DNA of 64,000 bases. Source: Quillaja saponaria (lineage: Eukaryota; Streptophyta; Magnoliopsida; Fabales; Quillajaceae). The notes below the pieces were generated by a model. The model saw only the letters and a program-made list of their open reading frames with translations. It did no database searches and was not told where the DNA came from. Each line of letters begins with the position of its first letter. The stretch's first letter is position 1. Shown here piece after piece: positions 25,883-39,100 of this stretch. Both the position numbers and the translations under genes were made by a program. The stretch spans positions 7,316,001 through 7,380,000 of the forward strand of contig CM055607.1 in assembly GCA_029379385.1 (NCBI GenBank), in the 5' to 3' direction.

Positions 25883-26616
25883 GAGGTTATTTTCAAAATA
25901 GACACTCACATTTTTTTATATAATTTGATGCACACACTTTTAATTTTTTATCGTTTAAGGCACTCCACCAGAAATCGATGAGTATAGTCACTGAAAAATA
26001 GTGATATGTCAATTTTTTTACACATCATAATTTTTTTTTCTCTTTCTTCTCTCTCTGTATATATTTTTTTATTTTTTAATATTTTTCCTAATTATTTCTC
26101 AAAATTCATTATTAATGAGCATCCAACTGCATCATTTATTTATTTATTTATTACCTTAACTTTATTATTTTACAAAAAATTTAAAACACATACTGGATTA
26201 CATCAATTACATGAAATTTTTTTTTTTTGGTTGGTAATTTTGCTTCTTCTTTTTTCTAATGTTATTCAGCATGAAACAATATTTTATGAATATACAAAAA
26301 AAAATACATTTAATTTTTCACAAAATTTGTAAGTTTTATCTCATGACATGTAATAATAAAACAAATGTAAATGAAAAGATAAAAAAAATAAAATGTCATA
26401 GTATCCATCGTAGACATTTAATTAGTGGAATAACTAAATAAATACTGAAAAATAAATTAAAAACTAGATTAAGAAAAAAAATAATATGTAAATTTTTTTT
26501 CAGTGACTATACTAAAAAATGGGAAAATGCTTCAAATGATATAAAAAAGAAATGTGAGTGACTCAAAAGATATAAAAAAATGAACGCTTATTTTGAGAAT
26601 GACCTCTAAATTCAGT
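25883..26616. mobile_element. MITE-like element with long terminal inverted repeats
   Basis: The left end GAGGTTATTTTCAAAATA and the reverse complement of the right end, GAGGTCATTCTCAAAATA, match in 16 of 18 positions. The similarity continues inward for over 100 bp with indels: (T)7ATAT, then AGTATAGTCACTGAAAAA on both arms. Total length is about 734 bp with no transposase frame. Flanks CTCAACTCA (25874-25882) and CTAAATTCA (26616-26624) agree at 7 of 9 positions and could be a decayed 9-bp target duplication, as for Mutator-type elements; that call is tentative. Confidence 0.7.
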
Positions 26617-27430
26617 CATCAAACTAATTGATTATTTAATTAGGGTGGCCTTATTGCCACAACAAAAAATTTTATGGCCACAACTTAATAAATATGTATG
26701 TTAAATATAGACTAAATTGCTCTTCAAGATAATAAGAGTTGGAACCAATATAATGAATCAATAGTTGTAATCCAACTGTTACTCTATCTCTCTTATTTAT
26801 CGAACCAAACAAAAAATGTTGGATCCATGATCCATCTAGAAGAAAAAAAAAATTCTCGCTCCGTCTTGATATATTATTCGATGGCTAATAGATTAACTCA
26901 TATATTGCCTTGTTTAGAATTAGAAATAATGAAAAGGAGATGCAAAATTAGTAAATCTTAAACCTAACTCAATATATAAAGAAATAAAATGCGTTATTTA
27001 CTCAAATAAAATAAAAATGAGCGTTAGATAATATAGAGACTGGTAAATAGGGGGCAGGAAAAGAAAACAATAAATAGTTGTTATTGTGCTGATATTAATA
27101 TTTTAAATAATAAATCTAAAAGATATTAAAAATTAATTAAGGGTAATATTATCTATTTAAATAATTAAACATTTGTGATTATAATTTTTTTTATTATGAC
27201 AATAAGGATACCCATTTAAATTAAGTAATGAATGAATTCTTACCGTTACACACAAAAGAAAAAAAAGAAAAGAAAAGAAAGGAAGAAAATGCATAAGAAC
27301 ATATCAAAATGAAACAAAAAATTAGTGTGGGAAAGGATGTCATTAATGACAAACATAAGGGGTAGAACCTGCAAAATGAGCATTAAATTAGTGTATCTTT
27401 AATTTCACTCTCCTTCGCACTTTAAAAATT
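26617..27430. other. Intergenic, AT-rich, upstream of the PSI-like gene
   Basis: No gene supported. It includes a purine-rich stretch at about 27250-27290. The part near 27400 is presumably promoter of the downstream gene. Confidence 0.35.
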
Positions 27431-27479
27431 TATGCTTTTCCATGCGGCCCTTTTCCTCAGCTCAGCTTCCTAGCTCCTT

Positions 27480-29127
27480 CCTTTTCCAACCTCTTTCTCT
27501 CTCACTCTCTCTCTCTCTCCCTCTGTCAGTTTCTGCCTCTGTTTTTTCTTTCTGGGTCTCCCATTCATGGCTATAAGATTCGTCGGTTGTTCTACCTTTA
27601 TGTAATCGGTGAGGTTTTGATTTTTTTTTCTTGCTTTTTGTTTGTTCTTATTCTTATGCTATTTTTACTGTGATTATACTGGCTTGCTTTTGTTGATTTG
27701 TTCTTCAGAAAACAATTGTTTTTCTGATAAACTAATGTAATGCAAAAATGTTATTGAAATTTGTACTGATTGATATCATGATGAAGGTTTAGCTGTGGAA
27801 TCTGGGTTTAGGCTTATGTAACTGTTGTTTTTACCCAGAAAAGCATATTTTTTGAATTTGTTTATAATTAACTGGTTTTTTACCTTGAGGAAAGAATTTG
27901 AACTGAGAAAAGAATAGGAGGGCAAAGGAAGTAAAGAATTCGTGGGTTGCTGTTATTTACCTTTCTAGTTTTTGTAAAAAAAATTTTGCAATTTTTACCC
28001 CCAAAAAAAGGTATATTCTTGTGTTGTCTTCTTAAGTAGGAATTTCTGGATATAGGGGAAAAACAATGGACAAATATAGAAGGTGAGGAAATTAAATTTA
28101 TAATTGTTCTCAATTATAGTAAAATGGAAATTACTCTTTTAAGTGGAGACAGTGATAGCAACCAGATTATACTGGTTTACTGATGTCAAATTTGATGCCA
28201 ATGATTAAGTGTGCATTTTGTCAGAAATGCATGCGCCTTCTTGTACTGTCGTCTAAGGGTGCCCAGGGAAATTGATACATATAACCACATAATTTGAAGC
28301 TTCACTGAACTGATATGATACCTGAGAACCTGAATCTTCTTTTTCCTTAGTATTATAAAAAGAAATTACAGAATGAGCCGTCCAGACACAGATCTGAAAG
28401 TACGTCCGTTACCACAGCATTTTCTATCTTTTCGATTGCAGCATCAATTGGATAGCTAGTGTAGTAATAATATCTTCTTTAAAACCCAAAATGTGACATT
28501 TCAATTTTAGTATATTTCATTTTCCTATTCCTAAATAATGGATTCACAGCTAGCTAAATCAGTAAAGATAAAATGAGGCGTTGTAGCTTGTTCAGCTCCT
28601 TGATCAATCTCTTATTCCAATTGGTTATAAAGAAAATATTTATGCATTTAATTTTCTTTCAAAGGATTGTACTGACTCAATATACATATTAGAGAAACGA
28701 GAGACGAGAAAGGTAGTTCTGGAATATTTTGGCTGACAGGAAGATGCTGAAATAGTCCATGATAGATCAGGGTTGATTCTTATGTGCCAAGCCAGTATGA
28801 CAAAAACTAGTCACCTCTGTGAATCAAGAGCCAACCAGCAGCTCTCCCCCATAAATGAAAATAAGGGAAAAGAAAAGCGTAATGAAGTTATTTTGTGGAT
28901 CCCTATGAATGACAAGTTAATGATCTAAACATGTCCTTTCCTTCCCTAACTTCGCTATGTGAAGATTATATAGTACTTTTCCATTCAGTATACAAGTTTT
29001 TAGCTAAAAGAATCCATTGCATTCTCTTATTTTTTGTGAAGAGTTGAGCCTTTTTGCTTATCTAATTAATTTAACTCAATCTTTTCATTGACATAACTTT
29101 TTTCTTATTGTATTATGAATACAACAG
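27480..29127 (+). promoter_or_regulatory. CT-rich 5' leader and leader intron of the PSI-like gene
   Basis: A CT microsatellite-like tract (about 27495-27530) typical of plant 5' leaders is followed by a good donor (TCG|GTGAGG at 27608/27609). A matching acceptor (ACAACAG|G) lies at 29127/29128, 70 nt before the ATG at 29197. This predicts a 1.5-kb leader intron, common in this gene family and often expression-enhancing. The transcription start is not visible. Confidence 0.55.
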
Positions 29128-29196
29128 GTTCAACAACTGACTATGACTATGTATCTTTCATAGAGAGTGTAATTCTTGGCCTTCCCAGGGTAAGAG

Positions 29197-31011
29197 ATGG
29201 TTGCAGAGTCATGGTTTCGTAGTCTGTGGAAGACTCCACGGAAACCTGATGCTAATACTGAGAAGGTTGTAATTGGAGTTTTAGCATTTGAAATTGCAAG
29301 CTTGATGTCCAAGCTGGTTCACTTGTGGCAGTCTTTGAGTGATAAGCAGGTTGTTAGACTGAGAGAAGAGATCACAAATTCGGTGGGTATAAAAAAACTC
29401 GTTTCAGACAATGAGGATTTTATTGTGAGCTTAATATCTGCGGAGATGTTTGAGAATATAGCACATGTGGCAAAATCTGTGATCAGGCTTGGGAAGAAAT
29501 GCAGTGATCCAAGTTTGAAGGATTTCAGAAATGTTTTGGATGATTTTATCTCTCTGGGTATTGACCCATATGGATGGGAATTTTCCTGGAAAAAAATGGA
29601 AAGGAAAGTTAAAAAGATGGAAAGGTTTATATCAACTAATGCTAGTTTGTATGGGGAGATGGAAGTGCTTTCTGATCTTGAGCAAACACTTCGGAGAATG
29701 AAGGCTAATGATGAGTCAGGTGGTGTGAATTTAGCTGAGTATCAGAAAAAGGTTGTGTGGAAGAGGCAGGAGGTGAAGAATTTGAAGGAGATTTCTCTTT
29801 GGAACAGGACATGCAATTACACTATTCATCTTCTGGTGAGATCGTTATTCACAATATTAAGTAGGATCAAACATGTGTTTGGAATTCCGGAGTGGGTAAA
29901 TGCTGGTGAAGCCAATGATTCAAGAATTATGGATTCTGATTATATTTATCGCAGCCAATCTGTTTCTGCAATGCTGCAATCTTCAGTACACCCATCTCAG
30001 AGTGGTCTTACTAAATTTGCTTCAGGCCCCCTTGGGGGCTTTACTGCCAAATTGGCACCATTCTTCAGAACAAATAAAACCAGCACTTCTTATTCGGGGC
30101 CTATTGGTGATTCAACTACAAAATCAGGTCCTATTTCAGGAAAAAACAAAGATGTCAATTTTTATTCACGTCCTCTTGGGAGGGACATGACAAGATCAGG
30201 TCCAATAACTGGAACTACCAAAACCAGTAAGATATGGAAGAGTCATGGGAACTCATCCAGCATTCATGAGAAAAAGCAACATACAAAATCCAACCGACTC
30301 ACTCAAGTGGGACCATTTAAAGGATGTGTGATGGCTGGGAACAAATCTCCTATCACTAACTGCTACTTAAGTACACATGATGTTCATCTGGGAACTCTAC
30401 ACAGAGCCAAAGATGCCAACTCAGACCTCCTCGCCCCTGGCAAAGTAGTTCATTCTAATAAATCACTTTTCAGTTCGAAGAGTAAGTTGTTGGAGGCTCC
30501 ACCTGGAACCCTTGGTGCTGCTGCGTTAGCCCTGCACTATGCAAACGTTATCATTGTAATTGAAAAGCTAGCTGCATCTCCACACTTGATTGGTCTCGAT
30601 GCGAGAGAGGACCTATACAATATGTTACCAGCAAGTGTGAGAGCTTCCCTTAGGGCGACATTAAAGCCATATGCTAAGGCCTTGACGTCATCAGTGTATG
30701 ATTCAGTTCTTGCAGAAGAATGGACTAATGCAATGTCAGGGATTTTAGAATGGTTGGCACCGCTTGCACATAACATGATCAGATGGCAATCTGAGAGGAG
30801 TTTTGAGCAGCATAACTTTGTTTGCAGGACAAATGTGCTTCTAGTACAAACTGTTTACTTTGCAAATCAAGAGAAGACAGAAGCAACAATCACTGAGCTT
30901 CTTGTTGGTCTGAATTATGTCTGGAGGTATGATAGAGAACTCAATGCTAAAGCTCTGGCTGAATGTGCTAGTAGCAGAATGTGTGATGAATATCTGGATC
31001 TGAATGGGTAG
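29197..31011 (+). CDS. DUF3475/DUF668 protein, PSK-simulator-like
   Basis: Single-exon coding region, 604 aa, starting MVAESWFRSLWKTPRKP. An N-terminal DUF3475 (about 25-85) contains VIGVLAFEIASLMSKLVHLW. A middle conserved block reads DPYGWEFSWKKMERKVKKME and ASLYGEMEVLSDLEQ. The C-terminal DUF668 (about 437-530) starts GTLGAAALALHYANVIIVIE and includes RAREDL-type and WLAPLAHNMIRWQSER segments. It belongs to the subgroup without the N-terminal MG myristoylation signal found in PSI1. Family members are linked to phytosulfokine-related growth control, plasma membrane association and cell expansion; the biochemical role is unknown. Residues about 280-340 hold four [KYR]SGP[IL]-like repeats (SGPLGGF, SGPIGDS, KSGPISG, RSGPITG) in a low-complexity linker. 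Arabidopsis At5g04550 is the best remembered relative. Confidence 0.93.
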   Translation: MVAESWFRSLWKTPRKPDANTEKVVIGVLAFEIASLMSKLVHLWQSLSDKQVVRLREEITNSVGIKKLVSDNEDFIVSLISAEMFENIAHVAKSVIRLGKKCSDPSLKDFRNVLDDFISLGIDPYGWEFSWKKMERKVKKMERFISTNASLYGEMEVLSDLEQTLRRMKANDESGGVNLAEYQKKVVWKRQEVKNLKEISLWNRTCNYTIHLLVRSLFTILSRIKHVFGIPEWVNAGEANDSRIMDSDYIYRSQSVSAMLQSSVHPSQSGLTKFASGPLGGFTAKLAPFFRTNKTSTSYSGPIGDSTTKSGPISGKNKDVNFYSRPLGRDMTRSGPITGTTKTSKIWKSHGNSSSIHEKKQHTKSNRLTQVGPFKGCVMAGNKSPITNCYLSTHDVHLGTLHRAKDANSDLLAPGKVVHSNKSLFSSKSKLLEAPPGTLGAAALALHYANVIIVIEKLAASPHLIGLDAREDLYNMLPASVRASLRATLKPYAKALTSSVYDSVLAEEWTNAMSGILEWLAPLAHNMIRWQSERSFEQHNFVCRTNVLLVQTVYFANQEKTEATITELLVGLNYVWRYDRELNAKALAECASSRMCDEYLDLNG

Positions 31012-32464
31012 GAATGTTAAGCTTGTGGACATTGTGATGAATTTCTGCAGAATGCAATTCCTGTCAACTGACCAGGATGATTAAATATGTTGGAGAAATG
31101 TTCTGTTGAAGCACCAGGCTTCTTATGTATACGTTAGACAAACACAGATCGAATGCTTTGAGCAGTAAAGCAAAAACACGAGCCAAGCTATAAATTATAG
31201 TTCCAGATGGCATTCTCGATGAGTTATAAGTATATGATCTTCTAAACATTCTTTTCAGTGGATGATAGTTCCTGTCTATTAAAACTTGGCTCAGCTAGTG
31301 GCTTCCTCAAAAAGAAAAAGTTTCCCTACTTTGTTGGATTGTTAAATTATAATATAGGGTTGTTTTCTACGTGTAGTCTCATGATATTAGCTGGGCATGT
31401 TTCTTATTGAGTTTCTGTGATGTTTATAGTAGTGGTAAGTGAGCTTGGTTTTTTATTATTTCTTTATGTAAGGTGAAGGGAGAAGATAAGAGCTTGAGGG
31501 TTGTACGAGGAAGGGTTGGGGATAAAACCATCCCAGCAGTCTGCAAGAGATCGATCTTTGGTGGGTTGAAACTTTCTTGGATGTAAAGTGAAGTGTCTTT
31601 GCAGGTCAGCATGGCAATTTGAATGGTATAACATTTTGAACTTATATGTTGAAATGATGCCTGATGTTGTTAATTGCATAATAGGGATATGGACTCTTCC
31701 TTAATCGAAAAATAGTTACCTGCAAACATATAATTCATCTGATTAATGGATGAGTCTAAAGACTATGGGAGAAAGGGCAACTGATGAATTATTCTTGCAG
31801 TAGTGCAATTGAAGAAGTTTGGGTTGAGTATGGTGTCAAGGGAAAGCAGTAATACCGTACCTTGGTCACCCAATTCGATCAGGTCACAACTGAGCTCAAA
31901 TGAAGTTAACTAAGGCCTAGCTCTGTGCATGGGTGGAAATTTGACACACAAATGGGTGATAAGATTCAACTTTACATCCTACTGACTTATTGGTCATTAT
32001 TGATAATTCAAAACATGGTGCCATGGTTGGTTCATTTTTTTTTTCGATCCCTAATAATTGCTGCAGGTTATATCCTTAATCCCAAAAGGCTAACCTATTT
32101 TGCAAAACGGCCAAAAAGGTTTAGACAAAAAAAGAAATAGAATTGAATTTCGTACAAGCTCAAGATAGACTTATTCAGTATCAGTATTTTTCACTCGTGC
32201 ATAATAATATTGGTATTTTTAGGCTATTTGTATTAGATGTAAATTATACTTCACAATCTTTTCTAAGGAGATTCTCAATAAAGGGAGCTCTTATATTTAT
32301 TAACTATCATACCAACTTGAAAGGTTATGAATCGAGTATTATTATATTGCTTTATTCATTAATTTTTTAAGTTAAAATTTGTTTAAAGAGATCAAAGAGA
32401 GTAAACTTTTTATAAATTTTATAGTTTTCTCATGAATGATTTATTTTGGCCATTAAATAAATAA
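31012..32464. other. Intergenic, 3' flank of the PSI-like gene
   Basis: No gene supported. The open frames of 60-75 codons here lack family resemblance. The 3' UTR of the preceding gene presumably occupies the first few hundred bases. Confidence 0.35.
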
Positions 32465-32955
32465 AAAATTTCTTAATATTAATTTTTATTATTATTAAAA
32501 GGTTAGTCTCATGGTTGGAAAAAAAATGTATTTTTTAATTAATTTTATGGGTTTAACTTTAATGTCGTAAAATAAAAATCTTTATAAATTTTAGAAAATA
32601 AAAACATAAAATTTGGTAGTTTGTAGGAAAAAAATAGTTAATTCTCCAATATTTTTTAGATAGTATGGGCAACCGTGATATCCATAAGAATGACAAAAAG
32701 AAATCTTTTAATATTACATTTTTTATTATTAAAAGGTTAGTCATGGTTGAAAATATGAATTTTTTAAATTAATTTTGTGGGTTAATATGTATTTTTTAAT
32801 TAATTTTGTGGGTTAAAATTAAATGTCGTAAAATAAAATATTTATAAATTTTATAAAATAAAAAAATAAAATTTGGTAGTTTGTTGGAAAATAAATTAAT
32901 TCTCAAATATTTTTCAGGTAGTATGCAAAACCATGATGTCCATAAGAGTGACAAA
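32465..32955 (+). repeat. Tandem duplication of about 240 bp upstream of the myotubularin gene
   Basis: Copy 1 is roughly 32465-32698 and copy 2 roughly 32699-32955. Shared blocks in the same order include TTATTATTAAAAGGTTAGTC, AATGTCGTAAAATAAAA, AAAATTTGGTAGTTTGT and CCATAAGA(A/G)TGACAAAA. The second copy has an internal extra repeat of TTAATTTTGTGGGTTAA. It lies 200-700 bp before the start codon, so it may be part of the promoter. Confidence 0.8.
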
Positions 32956-33154
32956 ATTACACAGAACTCTCACATGTTAAGAACGAAGCCTATACTTACG
33001 TGGCAATAATTGAGCATATAAAGTTAGCGTGTGAACCGCTGAGTTTTCTTTGAACGGCAGCTGACCAGACCAGACCGTTAAAGTTCACGCATCGGTATCG
33101 CCCTTCCTCTATTGCTTTCTTACAGAGTTGATCAGTTGTAGTGGGTTCTCCGGC

Positions 33155-36100
33155 ATGGCCAGTGGTCGCTCTATGTCTTTGAGAGACACCTCCGAGTTGG
33201 AGAAGATGGAGGGCACCGGTAGCTGGGACGCCATAGAATGGACCAAGATTGAGGTTTCCAATTTTATTTAACATTAATTTTAGTGAATCCTTTCTATTTA
33301 TGGAGTATGTTTCTCTGTTTGTACTTTTCTTCTCAATTGCGTTTATCTTTTTTTGTTCAATGGGAATTTTGTGCAGCCCGTTTCACGCTCTGTTTCGCAA
33401 TTGAATTTGGAATTCTTGCTTGAGGCGGAGCAGGTTATAGTGGAGGTATTTTGAACATCTTGAATTCCTATTTGCTTTTCAGTTTTTCCCAGCATTGTTG
33501 CTTTATTATTGGCTGTCAGAATGAATCCCATGTAAACTCCTTTCCCCCATTTCTGTAGACATTTCTACTAATTTATTAGCTTAAATTATGTATGTGTAAG
33601 TTGAATTTGAAATGAATGTAACTAAGAGTTGCATAAAGTGGAATAGGGGTTCAACAATAGTCTTCCTTTCTCGAGCAATATGGCACCTTATCTGTAAATG
33701 TCTAATGAGACACCTGATGGCATTTCATGATAAGCACGAATACGATTCCTACTGTTTAGTTACATTTTAAATATGCCTATTAATATCCTAATGTGGAATA
33801 TCGGATTTCTGTATGGTGGACTTAATCATCTACGTGGGACTAAACAAGCTAATAAAGAATTTACTTACCATTAAAACCTATTTTAGGTTCTCGTGTAATA
33901 AACTATAGTACTTTTGCACTTAAAGTGTATATGGTCAATAATTTTCTTTATCTGTCATTGCCAGATTCTTAAGTGCAATGTGTATCACCTTGGGTGGTAC
34001 TTAAAGGCTTTCAAAGGAACTTAGGCACTTTGGCTTAGCATAAACTATAAAATATTATATACTTATGATGTGACCTATTGCAAAATTATGGTTATATTTG
34101 TACCATTCCTAGACACTTATTATAATGCTCCATAGGAAGGATGGAAACAGGATCATTAGACTAACATGTATTATAGAATTGTTAGACTAAGTATTATCAT
34201 AAGATTTGATTTCTTAATCGACATTATATACTGGAAATGATGATACATATTTTCCAAAACAAGGTTGGAAATAAATGACTGCTGCATCTGCAGCAGCCAT
34301 AGGATGCCAACCCATGGATCTCTTCAAAAGGTAGAAGGACCGAAGGTCAGACATTAAAAGTCTCAATTTTAAGATAGTTAAGACACGGATAGCAATTAGG
34401 TGTTTGATGTTTGTAATTTTAAATAGGATTCTCTTAGACCTGAGCTTCTCTTGGTTGTAGCATTAACTCTAATTGCATAAATTCTATGAATTTTTCTTCA
34501 AATAAGCATTTTCATTCTCGATTTTTCCACATCATGCAAAGTAAACCTTGCAAATTAAATTATATATAATTTTAAGAAGCTGTTATTAGATTAGCCTTTA
34601 TTGAAAGGGTTATCTGCTTTCTTATTCATCATTGTTGTATTTCCTTCCAGTCTTCTTTCTGATTTGGCTGGTACTAGTTGGCATAGAGAAGAAATGCTTA
34701 TGACAAGTGCTGTGTACTTGGAAGATATTGGCTAAAACTAATAAAGGATATATGCAGATAACATGGTTTAGGAGAATGAATGATATTACTTTCAAATTAA
34801 TGGTCCTCTTTCACCGTTGACTATGTGCATTGATATAGAGAAGGATTTTGGTCTACTGCAGGAATTAGGATTAAAAAGGGCAATAACTTCAAGCAGGCGT
34901 TTTAACTTTTAAGCCCTTCGATTAAAAAAATTTATGTTGTCTCATTTTTCGTTTTACGTCACGGCCTATATTTGTGCTCAAGTACTCACTTAAAAGGTCT
35001 TAACTATCATTTAACTATTTATAAACTTGCATGGCTAGATTCAGTAGAAGCTTATGTATGAAAAGCTAAAATGTTATGCAGTTATGGTTACTAGAGTCCA
35101 GAGACCAGCTATGTTAGGTCCCATGAGAGTTCTTTTTGAGCAGTTTTGGCTGTCGTAAGAAAAAATACAAATTAAAAAATTTCTAGACCTGTTGAACCTA
35201 GATTTTGTGCTTTCTTACTTCACTTGTATTCTTTTATTTCCTGTTGCTGTTGATATTCTTTTCTTGCCATCATAGTCATAACTCCTTGTCCAGATCCAAA
35301 TTGTATAATGACTGGAGACGTTCAATAACCTTGCTATTAGTAGTACTTCCTCCGTTATGAGAACAAGGTTGTAGCAAGGATTCATGGATAATCTTATTTT
35401 GAATTCTACTACTTAAAAACGTTATTTTGTTCCATTTTTGTTCAATAACCTACTGTTTTGTGTATGTGCTGCATAGGGAAACAAGGACGTATATTACTTT
35501 AGATATGTAGTTTTATCTGTTTATTTCTAGAATGGATAATCTTAATTTGATTATGGTATGTACTTTCAGGAGTATGGCGTTGTTCTTGTTAATATGGATG
35601 AGGCAGGCACGTTGATAGTAACTAATTTTCGTCTACTTTTTCTGGTAAGTCAGTCATGTAAGAATATTTACGATATTTCATATTTAATTAGTGATTTGTC
35701 ATTATGATGTAGGGAGGATCTTAAATTTATGATTTGGGATTGCTTACAATCAATATAGCTTGTTTGAATAGCGATGAGTAGGAAAAGATACAAAAAATAT
35801 GATGACGGATTTTGTGTCGAAGACGCGGAAAACAAGTTGCTAAAATTTATTGGCTGGTACTGTTTTGGGAATTTCTGGACCATAGTTCCAGGTGTACAAG
35901 TGGGAAAGGTGATGGAAATAAGTGTTTTAGGTGGATTTATGGTAGGAACTAGGAAGGACATGGTAAGATTAAATAACTGGTGTACTTCTGTTGATGAGTA
36001 ATGTAAGAATATATTTGTTTCTATTTTCAGGGTATTCTTTTTTTATGGGGATGTTGGATTATAAATTACTTTTGGGGTGGATGAGGGCTGGAAGGAGGTT

Positions 36101-39100
36101 TAGTATGTTTAAATTTTGAACATAGAGAATAAATTCCCACAATAAATAGAATAGAAGCAAGAAGTAATAGAATAAACTTGGTGATGCGCCAAGGTCTTCT
36201 AGCAGTTTCACCATTAGAAGAAAGTTAACTTTCCTTAATCCTGTTATAAAAGCTGTATGATTTTCTTCACAATGCTTGCTTATATAGAAGCTCTATCCTT
36301 ACACAGTGGACAACATAAATTTTTGTACAGAAAAGAACTTTGTAGAAGGTACTATTTCCTTTAATTTAAATAACACAGCTACCCATTGTCACTAATAGGA
36401 TAATATAAATGCATAACCAAAAAATTTGAAACAAGTAACTGGAGAGAATTGAAATCCTAATTTTGAGAATTTGGGAATCGAGAATTGAATCGAATTCTAA
36501 AATTCAGTATAAAACTCTTCAAATGAAGTCTGAATGAAATTTATAGCTGTAGCACATCAAAAAAAAGAAGAGATATATTAACATTTAATGAATGGTCATT
36601 TGGCCAATTGAAAACAAAGCTTTAAAGCAAGTAATTTGTATCTTGATAAAAATGCATTCTTCCCTTCAAAAAAGCATTGCTTATTCTTCTCTTTGATAAT
36701 AGCCACTCAACCATTTTCTAGATTAAAAAATTTATGGATTTACTTTAAAAATACATCGAGATTGTTGAAAGAAATTTTAAAGGCTTTTCATCCAAAAATA
36801 AATAAAAATGCTTATATAGTGTTTTTAAGATGTTGGGTCTAATTGGGATTTGATAGGTACATTAAGATTTGGATATGGTCTAGCAAACTATGAATCGTAA
36901 GATTCGAATTGTGAATTATATGATTCGGTTACTTAAGATTTATATCGATTGGTATTGAGGTACTCAAATTCGTTTCAAGATACCGATTTGATAAGTCTAA
37001 AACCAAAAATTATTTAAAAATACGTGAAAATAATATAATAAAAAGTATATTATAATTGAAAGTATCTAACATGATTAATTTAATATATATGATGCTTCTA
37101 AATACATACTAGTTTAGTGCATACAATGCTTATAAATGCATACAAAAGTAGAAAAAATAATAATATAGACATACAAATTGAAGGAAAAGATCAAATTATA
37201 TTCACATCTAACCCTAACATTAAGTGCACTTAGGAAGCTTAATATAATAAAATTTATGTAAAAAGATTACATAAAACAAGACTTTTACTTAACAATTTTT
37301 TTATCATATTTTACCGAATTCATTATGTTTCAAATGAAAAACTACACATTCCCAATGGAAACAACATAAACTATTAACCTGTTTCAGTAGAAATGCCTTC
37401 ATTTTTACTGAGATTTCATGTTTTAGTTTGGAGGGGGTGTTTTGCTTTTATCATTGTGGAAATGGAAATGGAAACGATTTCCCGTTTCGGTGTAAACAAA
37501 ATGAATTTTAGTTTCTGGATTTTGGTATACAAATTGAATTCAATCGTAAGATTTTGATAACAATGTTTCAAATCTGAAAGCACTGAAACTACATAGGACT
37601 TTTATTTGCCCATATAATATCTTGAAGTTCAGCAGTTTATCATGCACATTTAAATTCTAGTACCATTCGTAGGATTGAATTCCACATCGTTGTTCACTAA
37701 TATCTTGATAGTTGCTATGTTTATCATAATCCAACTATTGCACTGGGCTTAATCTAGAATAGGTGCTATGATGTACTAACCTACTTTTCCTTTCTTGGGC
37801 ATTTTTAGGAGTAAATGAGCAACATAACAACTAGCTTTATTCATATATTTCAAGTTATTTTTTTTTCTCTTTCAAAAAACTAAGTTGTGGTCCTAAAATT
37901 GGAAGCAAAATAGATCTGTAGAGAATATTACTTTCATGGTGTCTCAGAACGCCCCAAGCTTTATATGGATATTGCTATGTGCTACCTTACAGTTTAACCT
38001 TATGTTGGTGTTCTCAATGTGTGTGTGTGTGATCTAATACTTCTTTAATTTATTTGTTATTTATTATGTTTAATCTTTTGTCATTTTCTTTTTATCCTTT
38101 CCGAAGAGTGAGGGAACCAGGAATATAGCTGCACTTGGAACAATACCTTTAGCAACAATTGAGACATTCAACAAGATTGTAAGTTTCTAAAATATAACTG
38201 TACAAGTTTGTGTATCACATTCATGTTTTCTGCTTTTTATGTTTCCATACACTCACATATACTTTGTTACTGTACAAATTAAAACTTGAATGTTTTGAGT
38301 GAAGTTGTCATTTTGAGATTTAGTTTCATCTTGCACTTCACATACATAATCCTATAGTCTGAGCTTCTCACCTCTAGGTGTCATCTTGCATCTCCACTAC
38401 TTATGTTGATCCATGCATGGTGGCAGTTTTGCTTAATGCCCATATTTGACTAAATACCCTAAATAAAGTCAATAGGAAACAAGAAAAGTTAAGTTTTCCA
38501 TGTTCTGGATATACAGAAGTTGTTGTGAGTTTATTAAACATTACATTGGCTAGTAGTTGATCTTACAGTGGTGATTCCTTTTTCGGTTGTCTGTTTATTT
38601 GAGCGTGGATTACTTGCAAGCTCATTTATTTTGCTTTATGCAAATGTAGGCTGTAAAGACTCAGTCAGCTACTCGTCAATCAGACAAGACTCCATCAAGG
38701 AGACTGCTCCAGGTCATTGGTATGCTCTTAAATAATTTCCAATGGATTGATATTCATCTTTCAATCTGTTCTTTATGTGAAAATTATTCTTCTTTTTTGT
38801 TTTAGCCTGCCCCTTTTTTTACTTTATATTTGTTTTGCATAGGAGAAATATTCATCTTTCAATCTGTTCTTTACGTGAAAATTATTCTTCTTTTTTGTTT
38901 TAGCCTGCCCCTTTTTTTACTTTATATTTGTTTTGCATAGGAGAAGTTCTTATCCTCCATCTCCATTCCTTAATTATATTATTTTCTTATTAAAAAATGA
39001 TTATGCTTTGACTGGAAAAGAGAATTTGCAATAGATTCTAGGTTTCATATTTAAATAACGGATCCCTATTTAACTAAATTATATGGATTTCCCATACTAC

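Noticed and set aside
31424..31679. Overlapping minus-strand open frames after the PSI-like gene
   Set aside because: Two overlapping short frames in different phases with no similarity; most likely the 3' UTR region read backwards.
35774..36001. 75-codon open frame in myotubularin intron 3
   Set aside because: No known domain; lies wholly inside a well-supported intron and is likely chance.
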